From the IMG/VR virus record IMGVR_UViG_3300043778_000063, positions 1 through 64,000 of that record: a stretch of DNA of 64,000 nucleotides; one strand, 5' to 3'. Positions 1 to 6,816 of the stretch are shown piece by piece. The position numbers were made by a program, and so were the translations under genes. The stretch's first letter is position 1. Each line of letters opens with the position of its first letter. The notes beneath the pieces are model-generated. The model had not been told where the DNA came from, searched no databases, and saw only the letters and a program-made list of their open reading frames with translations. This stretch comes from a virus.

Positions 1-242
1 CGATTGTCGATCAAGCATCTCTGAGGCTCGCAGAGCCGGTCCTGGAGAAGGCCAACAAGGCCGACCTCGCCCTCGCCCGCGCCCTCGCCCTCGCCCGCGA
101 CCTCGCCCTCGCCCGCGCCCTCGCCCGCGACCTCGCCCTCGCCCTCGCCCTCGCCCGCGACCTCGCCCTCGCCCTCGCCCGCGCCGATAATTGGGAGAAG
201 AACGTAATCGGCATTCTTAATGCAGTTTGTTCAATCCCGTGA
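1..242 (+). CDS. C-terminal part of an Ala/Leu/Arg hexad-repeat protein (truncated by window edge)
   Basis: A reading frame is open from base 3 to a TGA at 240-242 and has no start in the window. After a short segment (LEKANKAD) it consists of repeated DLALAR, ALALAR and longer DLALALAR units, followed by a non-repetitive tail (NWEKNVIGILNAVC). The repeats would form an amphipathic, Arg/Asp-punctuated helix. The TTG start of the next gene lies inside its last codons, the same overlap style as elsewhere in the window, which supports this frame. The opposite strand also reads open as poly-Arg-Ala, but that frame has no context support. I do not recognise a function. Confidence 0.45.
   Translation, partial: IVDQASLRLAEPVLEKANKADLALARALALARDLALARALARDLALALALARDLALALARADNWEKNVIGILNAVCSIP
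63..186 (+). repeat. GC-rich tandem repeat, units of 12-18 bp
   Basis: Back-to-back imperfect copies of CTCGCCCTCGCCCGCGAC, with variants ending GCGCC and units shortened or lengthened by 6 or 12 bases. Every length change is a multiple of three, so the plus-strand frame stays open through the array. Slipped-strand expansion and contraction is the likely origin. Confidence 0.85.
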
Positions 243-430
243 CCCCAGCCAAATACAGAGCGGCATTGAAAAATCTCGGCATCACGATTGTCGGGGCCGC
301 TCTCTATTTCGGGATCGGCCGCCGGCAGGCGCAGCGGATCGCAGCCGGCGATGGGCCGGTTCCGAATCTCGTTGCGAAGGTGATTGATCTGCTGATCGCC
401 GGGAAGCTGAAAAAGGAGGATTTGCTGTGA
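227..430 (+). CDS. Small helix-turn-helix protein
   Basis: 67 residues from a TTG start. The central part (ALYFGIGRRQAQRIAAG, about residues 26-42) looks like the two helices of a compact HTH, followed by a helical tail. The start lies inside the end of the upstream repeat-protein frame, and the TGA overlaps the GTG of the next gene (GTGA), so the three are probably translated together. A Cro-like DNA-binding role is plausible but inferred only from the helix pattern. Confidence 0.6.
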   Translation: MFNPVTPAKYRAALKNLGITIVGAALYFGIGRRQAQRIAAGDGPVPNLVAKVIDLLIAGKLKKEDLL

Positions 431-618
431 GATTTGAGTGCGAGGCGACCTTTCTCGAAAAGTGTCGAAAGGATGAGGCGGCCGTGCGTGAGTTGCTCGG
501 TCGATGGGTTTCAGAATTGGAGCCCGCCGTCTGTTATCATCGCGGCGAAATTATCGGTCTCACGCTTGCCGATGCTCCGCTAGGTTCTAAGCCATTTATT
601 TTGAGGCGAGATGACTAA
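427..618 (+). CDS. Small hypothetical protein
   Basis: 63 residues from GTG, overlapping the previous stop as GTGA and running 8 bases into the methyltransferase gene. It has two Cys and a charged helical N-terminal half. No family recognised. The tight coupling to both neighbours is the main evidence that it is real. Confidence 0.55.
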   Translation: MRFECEATFLEKCRKDEAAVRELLGRWVSELEPAVCYHRGEIIGLTLADAPLGSKPFILRRDD

Positions 619-1702
619 ATCCAAACCACTCGCCATCGATCTTTTTGCAGGCCTTGGAGGCTGGTCTCACGGTCTGCTCGCCGAGGGCTGGGATTGCATC
701 GGTTTCGACATCGAACAGCACGTCTACGGCGATCACCGCTATCCCGCGCAGCTCGTGGTGCAAGACGTTCTGACGCTGCATGGCTCGCAATTCCGCAACG
801 CCGACCTGATCGTGGCTAGCCCGCCGTGCCAGGAATATTCGTGGATGGCCATGCCGTGGTCGAGGGCCAAGGCGCATGCGGCGGAGATCCGAGCCGACAC
901 CACGGGCGCCGAGCTGGCGCGGCTCAACCGTCTGTTCAACGCCTGTTTCCGCATCCAGCGCGAGGCGTGCGAAGCGGCCGGCCGCCATATCCCGATGGTG
1001 GTCGAGAACGTCAAGGGTGCGCAGCCGTGGGTTGGCCGTGCGCGCTGGATGTTCGGATCGTTCGCGCTCTGGGGCGACGTGCCGGCGCTGATGCCGATTA
1101 CGGGACGCCGAAGTCATATGAAATGCCCTAACGAAAGTTGGAGCCCATCGCGTCCGAGCTACACTAAAGATCACGCTTGGAAAGATGAGGCGACCAAAAA
1201 CAACGGCGGCTCATGGTTCAACGTCGCGCACAACACGACCAGCGGCAAAGGGCGTAACCCGGATGGGCGGAATCCGAAATGCGATTGCCAGCATCCTGAG
1301 ACAACGCCGGCAGGTTTCGCCGCAGTCAGCGTCAACTGTCCAGTTCATGGGAACGTCGGCCCGACGCTCTGCACCACGTTTCCATCGGCCCGATCGGGCG
1401 GTGCTGATCCAATGTGGCGGCGCGGATTTCAGGCGACGGCCGCAGATCAATTGCAGGCCGAAGGCGTCAAGCAGCGCGGCAGCGGCGCTGCTTGGTTCGA
1501 CGAAGCGCTGAACGAGCGTCGGCGGAATGCCACGGCAGCCGGCATGAAGACGGGAAACCGGTGGTTCGGCGATGGCAATGAACGGTCGCCGATGCGCCAG
1601 CACAACAGCAAATCGAACGCTCGCAAGATGGCCTGTGCCATGATCGCCAAGATCCCCGAACCGCTGAGCCGCCACATCGCCCGGACGTTCAAGCCTCGCT
1701 GA
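611..1702 (+). CDS. DNA (cytosine-5) methyltransferase
   Basis: 363 residues. It would transfer a methyl group from S-adenosylmethionine to C5 of cytosine in DNA. Motif I is AIDLFAGLGGWSHG (residues 8-21). Motif II is GFDIE (31-35). Motif IV is VASPPCQEYS, with nucleophile Cys73. Motif VI is VVENVKGA (about 130-137). A motif-X-like helix AMIAKIPEPLSRHIA lies near the C-terminus. Between the two halves, about residues 195-260 hold an insert with CDC, a later C-P-V-H and another Cys, which may bind metal and takes the place of a conventional target-recognition region. It ends three bases before the convergent minus-strand operon. A role in protecting phage DNA from restriction is likely but inferred. 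Confidence 0.88.
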   Translation: MTKSKPLAIDLFAGLGGWSHGLLAEGWDCIGFDIEQHVYGDHRYPAQLVVQDVLTLHGSQFRNADLIVASPPCQEYSWMAMPWSRAKAHAAEIRADTTGAELARLNRLFNACFRIQREACEAAGRHIPMVVENVKGAQPWVGRARWMFGSFALWGDVPALMPITGRRSHMKCPNESWSPSRPSYTKDHAWKDEATKNNGGSWFNVAHNTTSGKGRNPDGRNPKCDCQHPETTPAGFAAVSVNCPVHGNVGPTLCTTFPSARSGGADPMWRRGFQATAADQLQAEGVKQRGSGAAWFDEALNERRRNATAAGMKTGNRWFGDGNERSPMRQHNSKSNARKMACAMIAKIPEPLSRHIARTFKPR

Positions 1703-1705
1703 TCC

Positions 1706-2914
1706 TCACCAATCCAGGAACCGCTTCCCGGCCTCGGGGATCTCAACGCCAGATTCATGAAGGATCTTGTACATTTGCGCTTGCCCGGCCAGGGAAGACG
1801 CAACGTTTTTCACCTCTTCTGGAACGCTATTCCAAGCCACCCCGCCGTCATCCCGAAATGTTGGCTTCCACCCGCTAGATAGAGCCCCTGAGATGATTTT
1901 CTCGCGGTGCCGGTAAACGTCGTCTTTCTGCTTGGCGGCCTCCTGGCGTTGCTTTGCTTCCTCTGCGGCGCGCTCAGCCGACGACATGTTCTTCCAGCGA
2001 TCAAAATCCTTGCGGTATTCGGCATGTTCTTCCCTGACCTCGGCATGCTCCCCATTGATCACCTGATCGATTTCCTCGATCGCCGATTTCAATTCATTGC
2101 GGAGACTTTCAATTCCGTCCCGCAAGGCCTCCTCCGCCTCTTCTATATCGGCCTCAATTTCGTCGGCATCAATTTCAGCAGTCGGAATCTTATCCCCGTC
2201 TTCGTCGAGGCCGCGGATGAGATGATCCAGCGTATCGGACAGCGAATCGACCTCTTCGAACTGACCGGACAGATCCTCAACGACGCGGGCTATCTTGATG
2301 GATTGAATGTGTGACAGGCCGAAATCCTCATGACTGACTTTCTCGATAGTAGCCCCTTCAGGCTTGTCTCCAATTAAAGCCGACAACTTGTTCGTGATTC
2401 CGATCAGATTATTGCGGACGTTAGCCGCCATGCGCGGGGCTTTTTCATACGCATATTCTTGCGCGCTCTGTTCCGCCTCAAACTCCAGCCCCTCTTCCAG
2501 TTCTGCGCGATCCTCTGGCGTGATGTCCCATATCTCGCCGAGCACGCTGTCGAACTCATCGTTCAGGTCGACCAACTTGGAATGCAGCCGCTCGCTCACC
2601 TTTGCCGCCTTGTCGAGCTTCAGTTCCTTCGCTGCCTTCGAGATGGACTGAGCCGCGCCAGATCCGAACTTGCCATCCGGCGCCCGCGGGTGCTCCGATT
2701 CCACGAACTCAGCGTCGCCCGCGAGGAAAGGGAGGACGGCATCGCTAGCCCCGCCTCCCTTGTTTTTCGGATCAAATCCGAGCATGGCAATGACATCTTC
2801 CGGTGTCTCATCAAGCTCAACATCGTCATCAGGTACTTCTGTGATTTGCCGTTTCCTCCAATCAGGAAGCGGAGTTTCAGCGGTTCCGAATCTCGCGTCT
2901 GGTAACATCATCAT
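1706..2914 (-). CDS. Coiled-coil protein with HPRAPDGKFGSG linker, next to portal
   Basis: About 402 residues from the ATG at 2914, which overlaps the portal TGA as ATGA; an in-frame ATG at 2929 gives a longer alternative. The first ~75 residues are acidic. Then comes the linker HPRAPDGKFGSG, almost the same as the one in the portal (HPRDDDGKFGSG). The rest is long charged helices (heptad-like E/K/A-rich stretches around 200-330) and a short globular C-terminus. I do not recognise an enzymatic domain. Position directly after the portal is where MuF-type minor head proteins usually lie, so it is probably a capsid-associated protein. Confidence 0.75.
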   Translation of the reverse strand: MMMLPDARFGTAETPLPDWRKRQITEVPDDDVELDETPEDVIAMLGFDPKNKGGGASDAVLPFLAGDAEFVESEHPRAPDGKFGSGAAQSISKAAKELKLDKAAKVSERLHSKLVDLNDEFDSVLGEIWDITPEDRAELEEGLEFEAEQSAQEYAYEKAPRMAANVRNNLIGITNKLSALIGDKPEGATIEKVSHEDFGLSHIQSIKIARVVEDLSGQFEEVDSLSDTLDHLIRGLDEDGDKIPTAEIDADEIEADIEEAEEALRDGIESLRNELKSAIEEIDQVINGEHAEVREEHAEYRKDFDRWKNMSSAERAAEEAKQRQEAAKQKDDVYRHREKIISGALSSGWKPTFRDDGGVAWNSVPEEVKNVASSLAGQAQMYKILHESGVEIPEAGKRFLDW

Positions 2915-5616
2915 GCTGCGATCTTCCACGCTGCGAATACGGACGGATTGATATAGCTCTGCAATGCAATCACCGGCGTATTTCCGAGTTTCGAAGATAC
3001 CACTTTTGCCACCTCCATGACGGCCTTTTTATAATCCTTCTCGTTTTTTGGAGCTTCACGATTGGCTACCTCGCTAATCGCCGTGCGCGTGCCAAGCAGA
3101 GTTCGGAAATCTTTCGTTTTGAATCCACCCCCATCGAAGGAATGGACATGGTCCAGCAGCATCTTTTCATTGATAGGAAATAGCTGCCCATTGTCGCCCG
3201 CTGCTGACTTGCGCTCTCGAAGCATTGCCGCCGTTCCTGGATCGGTGACGGGAAGATCAAGCGAGACGCCCTTTTTACCGACAAATTTCAGCGAAACCCT
3301 CTCGCCATCGACAACGACATGCTTACCTTCCAGGGTAGTGGCTCCATACGCTTTCTTCTCTGCTCCAGTATCGTCTTCGCTGCCGGGTCGAATGCCTGTG
3401 GTCATGATCAGGTGGGCGCAATCCGCAGCGGCCCGTTTCTTAGGATCTCCGGATTTGCGAGCTTCTTCATTTTGCGCGTAGATCGAATTGAATTTCTGAT
3501 TAAGCTCATTGATGCGGGAAAACTTTGCTGCTGCTTGCCCGGCAGAAAATTCCGCTGAATAAACTGCCTGCCTACGCCCCTTCACATCCTTGCCTGTCGC
3601 CAGCAATGCCGCCTTCGGATCACTGCTGAACGTCACGTCGGTCCACGCTGGAGGAATCTTGAGCACTTGGATATGCGACGGGAGAGGTGACCCGGTAGAT
3701 GTAACGCGCTTGCCATCCACAATCTTTGTCGGCTGATGTGATGACTTAGAGCCTGATGATCCTCCACTTCCAGATCCGAATTTTCCGTCGTCATCTCTCG
3801 GATGCTTACTTTCGTCGAACGGAGCTTCGTCTTGCGCGCCGCCGCTGGCCTCTTTCTCGAACTCGGTCGCCGCGGAGCCAGCGCCTGGCCCGAGCAGGCC
3901 CTCCTCGGCCGGCGGCTCCGGCAGGTCGTCCGGTTTGAGATTCGTGTAGGGCAACTCTTTGTCGGCGATGATTATCTTGCGGACCTCGTCCGGCCCGACG
4001 GCTCCCATGTCGACATACTTCTGATGCGTGTCGGCGCTGTCCTTGTCCTTCTGTCCTTTCTCTGCCTGCGTGATCGGTCGAAGCTTTTCCCATCGATGCG
4101 TAATTTCCGGATCGATTTCACCCCACAATGACAATTGCTCGAAATTAATAGTTGTTCGAAGATGGCTGTCGAGGACACGCGCTTGATACGCAACAATATT
4201 GTCGTCATAGACCTCGATTTCACCTTCCGATGAGGCGTTCAAACCAGCGGGCTGAATTCCGGTGAATTTTACGAGCGGAAGGCGTCCAGGAAAGGCCATA
4301 TGCTCCTGAGCTTGCGCCTGGAGTTCGTGTAGGCCGGCCAGCGAGGCGGATACGTTCTTGAAATCTTCCGTTTTGTTATTGATTACGAAAGTTCCCATGT
4401 TATCGCGGAACATGTTGAATGCGGCGACTCGCGTCATCAGCGGTGTCACATTTCCCGGCTGCATCAGCGTCGATAGATCGGTCGCCAGCACCATGACCGA
4501 GAACGAGTGGATCAGCGCGTTAACGCTCGATACTGTCGTAATGAAGCGGTCGACGTACGGCTTCGCCATCTGCGTCAGGCTGAGGCCGCCGAACGCATAG
4601 GCTGGCTTCAGCATGTCCGGCACCGGGTGGGGGATGAATGTCAGCAGCCGCGAGCCGTGGAATTCCTGGCCGTTCACGTACCAGACCTGCGGATTGTACC
4701 AGTCCTGGCGCCACGGATATGCGGCGTTGTACATCAGCGGGTAGGCCCACATGGGCTCGATCGTCTTCAGCGCCTTGAACGACCCGATCGGGACTTTGGT
4801 CTTGCTGAGCGCATCGCGGCCATTCCCGATCGGGTTCTTGAGCTCCTCGACGTTGATGTCGTCCGAATCATTGGTCCGGATGTCGTGGAAGAGATGCGAG
4901 CGCCCGAAGAAGCCGCCGTTGCGCGCCTGCTCGTAATAGCGATCGCGGACCGCCAGGCGCAGCTGGTCGTCCTGCAGCGCCTTGACCTTGTCTGTCTTGC
5001 CGGCCGCGCCAACGCGCTTCTTGCGCTCGTCTGGATCGGCCATGCGCTCATCGTAGCCGGCCGGGTCCTTCTCGCGGTCCTCCTGCTGTGTCTTCTCGTC
5101 GCCGACGACGTCGAAGTCGATCCATTTCCTGGTCGCGTCATCAGCGATCGTCTCGGCCATGACGCGGTACTCCGGGCGCAGCGCGAGCTCCGACAGGTAG
5201 GTGTAGCCGAGGAACATGAAGCCCTCGCCGGCGAATCCGCCATCGCCGCCGGCGAGCCACTGATTCGAGGCAAACCCCAGATTGGCCGTCAGGGCGCTGT
5301 CCTGCGCCATCAGCAACTTGGAATCGGATGGAACCGCGGCCTTGGGGAACGCTGGCAGTTGGAACGGGTTGTCGGCCGACGTCCGCTCCTTCTTCGCCGA
5401 GTACTTCCGACTGATCTCCTCGATCTCAGGTAGCATCATCGCCCAGGCACGGGGATCAATCGCGGGGCCGACCTCGCTCTTGGGCTCAGCCGGCGCGAGG
5501 GGCGCGCGCGGCGCCAACTTCGTCTCCGCGACCTGGCGAGGCTTGTTGGGGTTCGGCTTGCGCCCCTGGCCGCGGCCGCCGCCGCCCCAGTTCGGGTTCC
5601 GCGGATTGGGCGCCAT
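2911..5616 (-). CDS. Portal protein (DUF1073-like) fused to a topoisomerase IB-like domain
   Basis: 901 residues, far longer than a usual portal of 450-550. Residues ~95-560 have DUF1073 portal character (GYTYLSELALRPEYR, then TIADDATRKW at about 140-165, and a conserved C-terminal helix region with SLWGEIDPEITHRW). A Gly-rich joint follows (KHPRDDDGKFGSG at ~604-616, then a Ser/Gly run). Residues ~640-901 match bacterial/pox topoisomerase IB in order: LPSHIQVLKIPPAWTDV, ATGKDVKGRRQ, GIRPGSEDD (Arg743), FVGKKG (Lys781/782), KTKDFRTLLGT (Arg838), KLGNTPVI (Asn879, where bacterial enzymes also carry Asn) and QSYINP (Tyr888). All catalytic positions of the family are present. One continuous frame, no sign of a frameshift or internal start with a strong ribosome-binding site. 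The catalytic inference rests on motif reading, not on an alignment program. Confidence 0.88.
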   Translation of the reverse strand: MAPNPRNPNWGGGGRGQGRKPNPNKPRQVAETKLAPRAPLAPAEPKSEVGPAIDPRAWAMMLPEIEEISRKYSAKKERTSADNPFQLPAFPKAAVPSDSKLLMAQDSALTANLGFASNQWLAGGDGGFAGEGFMFLGYTYLSELALRPEYRVMAETIADDATRKWIDFDVVGDEKTQQEDREKDPAGYDERMADPDERKKRVGAAGKTDKVKALQDDQLRLAVRDRYYEQARNGGFFGRSHLFHDIRTNDSDDINVEELKNPIGNGRDALSKTKVPIGSFKALKTIEPMWAYPLMYNAAYPWRQDWYNPQVWYVNGQEFHGSRLLTFIPHPVPDMLKPAYAFGGLSLTQMAKPYVDRFITTVSSVNALIHSFSVMVLATDLSTLMQPGNVTPLMTRVAAFNMFRDNMGTFVINNKTEDFKNVSASLAGLHELQAQAQEHMAFPGRLPLVKFTGIQPAGLNASSEGEIEVYDDNIVAYQARVLDSHLRTTINFEQLSLWGEIDPEITHRWEKLRPITQAEKGQKDKDSADTHQKYVDMGAVGPDEVRKIIIADKELPYTNLKPDDLPEPPAEEGLLGPGAGSAATEFEKEASGGAQDEAPFDESKHPRDDDGKFGSGSGGSSGSKSSHQPTKIVDGKRVTSTGSPLPSHIQVLKIPPAWTDVTFSSDPKAALLATGKDVKGRRQAVYSAEFSAGQAAAKFSRINELNQKFNSIYAQNEEARKSGDPKKRAAADCAHLIMTTGIRPGSEDDTGAEKKAYGATTLEGKHVVVDGERVSLKFVGKKGVSLDLPVTDPGTAAMLRERKSAAGDNGQLFPINEKMLLDHVHSFDGGGFKTKDFRTLLGTRTAISEVANREAPKNEKDYKKAVMEVAKVVSSKLGNTPVIALQSYINPSVFAAWKIAA

Positions 5617-5922
5617 TCAATTTGATCCTTGCTTTTTGAGCTCGCCGAGGCTCTCGAACACAGTGCAAGGCACGCCATAGCCGTACCATTGACCATTGCT
5701 GCCGAGCGGGTCGTTCTTGATCGGATCATCGAGCACGATCGCCACCGCGTTTTCGTCTTCATCCAGCGTGATCTGATTGATCAGGTTACCGTCAGGATCA
5801 CGGGACCGGAAGATGTCGCCCTTGCGGAGGTCCTGATATCGGCAGGGAGACCACCCTTCGCCGACCAGCCGCTCTGCGGTGATCACCTCGTCGGGCGGCG
5901 TGGGATGCCACTTCGCGGTCAT
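5617..5922 (-). CDS. Small hypothetical protein before the portal
   Basis: 101 residues; its stop directly abuts the portal start. It contains a short beta-rich fold (LRKGDIFRSRDPDG, then DEDENAVAIVLDDP). Its last codons supply an AAGGA ribosome-binding site for the portal gene. No family recognised. Confidence 0.65.
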   Translation of the reverse strand: MTAKWHPTPPDEVITAERLVGEGWSPCRYQDLRKGDIFRSRDPDGNLINQITLDEDENAVAIVLDDPIKNDPLGSNGQWYGYGVPCTVFESLGELKKQGSN

Positions 5923-6161
5923 GCGCTGGTCGGCGGCAGGTCCAGATCCGCCATGCTGTCGCAGGCCGTGGACCAGATCTGATGGATGATGGTTCCGTCT
6001 TTGTGGAAAACTGCCCCTTCGCTAAGCCGCTTGGCCTTCCTGCGGGCGCGGCGGGCCTCCGCAGCAGCCTTGCGGTCCTCCGCGCCGGCGCGCTTCTGGA
6101 TGGTCCGGACGGCATGCCGGTTGAACCCGTTCCCATGCGCGTCGATGTTGATAAAGGTCAT
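5919..6161 (-). CDS. Small basic hypothetical protein
   Basis: 80 residues, overlapping the next gene by 4 bases. The middle is a strongly basic helix (RKAAAEARRARRKAKRL). It is the first gene after the terminator at 6222-6256, so a new promoter probably lies between 6162 and 6222; a near-perfect inverted repeat TTTCAAGTTTGAAA sits at 6184-6197. Confidence 0.6.
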   Translation of the reverse strand: MTFINIDAHGNGFNRHAVRTIQKRAGAEDRKAAAEARRARRKAKRLSEGAVFHKDGTIIHQIWSTACDSMADLDLPPTSA

Positions 6162-6221
6162 GACCCGTCCTCACTTGATTTGGTTTCAAGTTTGAAAATG
6201 CAATCAACCATGGCACGGCAC

Positions 6222-6256
6222 CAAAAGCAACGGCCCCAGGTGTGAGCCCGGGGCCG
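6222..6256 (-). terminator. Rho-independent terminator, minus strand
   Basis: A 9-base-pair perfect stem AACGGCCCC/GGGGCCGTT with an 11-12 base loop. On the minus strand it is followed by GCTTTTGG. It would stop transcripts coming from the terminase gene. Confidence 0.7.
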
Positions 6257-6515
6257 TTCTGCCGATCCGCGTCGGCTCGCCTACTCACAACCCTGTTCCG
6301 GTGGTAGATCGTCTTACGAGGCCGTTTGACCTCAGCCGTTCCAGATTTTGCCTTTGGTTGCTTTCGCTACGGGATTCTTACGTTGGCGTCACGGTTCTCT
6401 CCACCGCTGGGCCGCACCCGAAGGCCGCCAGTCCTTCCCTAAGCCACACCACTATGCAGGTGTCGCACCGTCTTTTGCCTTCCGCGCGTAAGCTCCTAGA
6501 CGGAGGAAACGTGGA
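6257..6515. other. Stretch between two terminators with no convincing gene
   Basis: About 260 bases bounded by two minus-strand terminators. The open frames on both strands have poor starts and no phage-like features. I could not fold a tRNA from it. A small structured RNA is possible but I see no specific support. Confidence 0.4.
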
Positions 6516-6557
6516 ACAAAAAGGCGGCCGAGCTGGGGGCGCTTTCTCGGCCGCCTT
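6516..6557 (-). terminator. Strong Rho-independent terminator after the terminase cluster
   Basis: A 12-base-pair perfect stem (AAGGCGGCCGAG at 6521-6532 with CTCGGCCGCCTT at 6546-6557) followed on the minus strand by TTTTTG. This is the clearest terminator in the window. Confidence 0.85.
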
Positions 6558-6628
6558 CGTTGATCCATGCCAGCGGCGACTTGGAGGGCCCACCGCCAGC
6601 ATGGAGGTCCGCGGTACTGTCTGCCGCG

Positions 6629-6742
6629 TCAGCTACGATCGGAGGATTTGCCTTTGTCTGGCCGAGGCTTACGATCGAAAGCCCCACCGAACTTGCCCGC
6701 TTGAATTGGCCTTGGTGCGTCGGCTACCGTCTGGGCCGTCAA
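6629..6742 (-). CDS. Possible 37-residue basic peptide
   Basis: Begins with TTG overlapping the upstream mini-gene stop as TTGA and ends about 70 bases before the strong terminator. The peptide is rich in Lys, Arg and Pro (FGGAFDRKPRPDKGKSSD). The only evidence is coupling and composition; the start codon is weak. Confidence 0.25.
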   Translation of the reverse strand: MTAQTVADAPRPIQAGKFGGAFDRKPRPDKGKSSDRS

Positions 6743-6816
6743 ACGATATAGGGAGATTTGTCCCCCGTGTCCAGCGCCACGCGCGGCCTATTCCCAGATT
6801 TCAGCACCGGCCGCAT
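6739..6816 (-). CDS. Possible 25-residue peptide coupled to terL
   Basis: The ATG overlaps the terminase stop as TGATG and is preceded by a very strong GGAGGT ribosome-binding site encoded in the last terminase codons. The peptide (MRPVLKSGNRPRVALDTGDK...) has no recognised family. Confidence 0.4.
   Translation of the reverse strand: MRPVLKSGNRPRVALDTGDKSPYIV

Noticed and set aside
11-214. Minus-strand frame encoding Arg-Ala/Ser repeats over the first 200 bases
   Set aside because: It is the antisense of the tandem repeat; it has no ribosome-binding site or coupling, whereas the plus frame joins the next gene.
4507-5433. 308-codon plus-strand frame inside the portal gene
   Set aside because: Composition (Arg/Val/Leu-rich, no fold pattern) is that of a shadow; the portal frame is well supported.
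6257-6515. Possible tRNA
   Set aside because: No acceptor stem, anticodon arm and TPsiC arm can be combined in either strand.
6378-6687. Two minus-strand frames after terL (75 and 63 codons)
   Set aside because: Both run through the strong terminator hairpin and have no ribosome-binding site.
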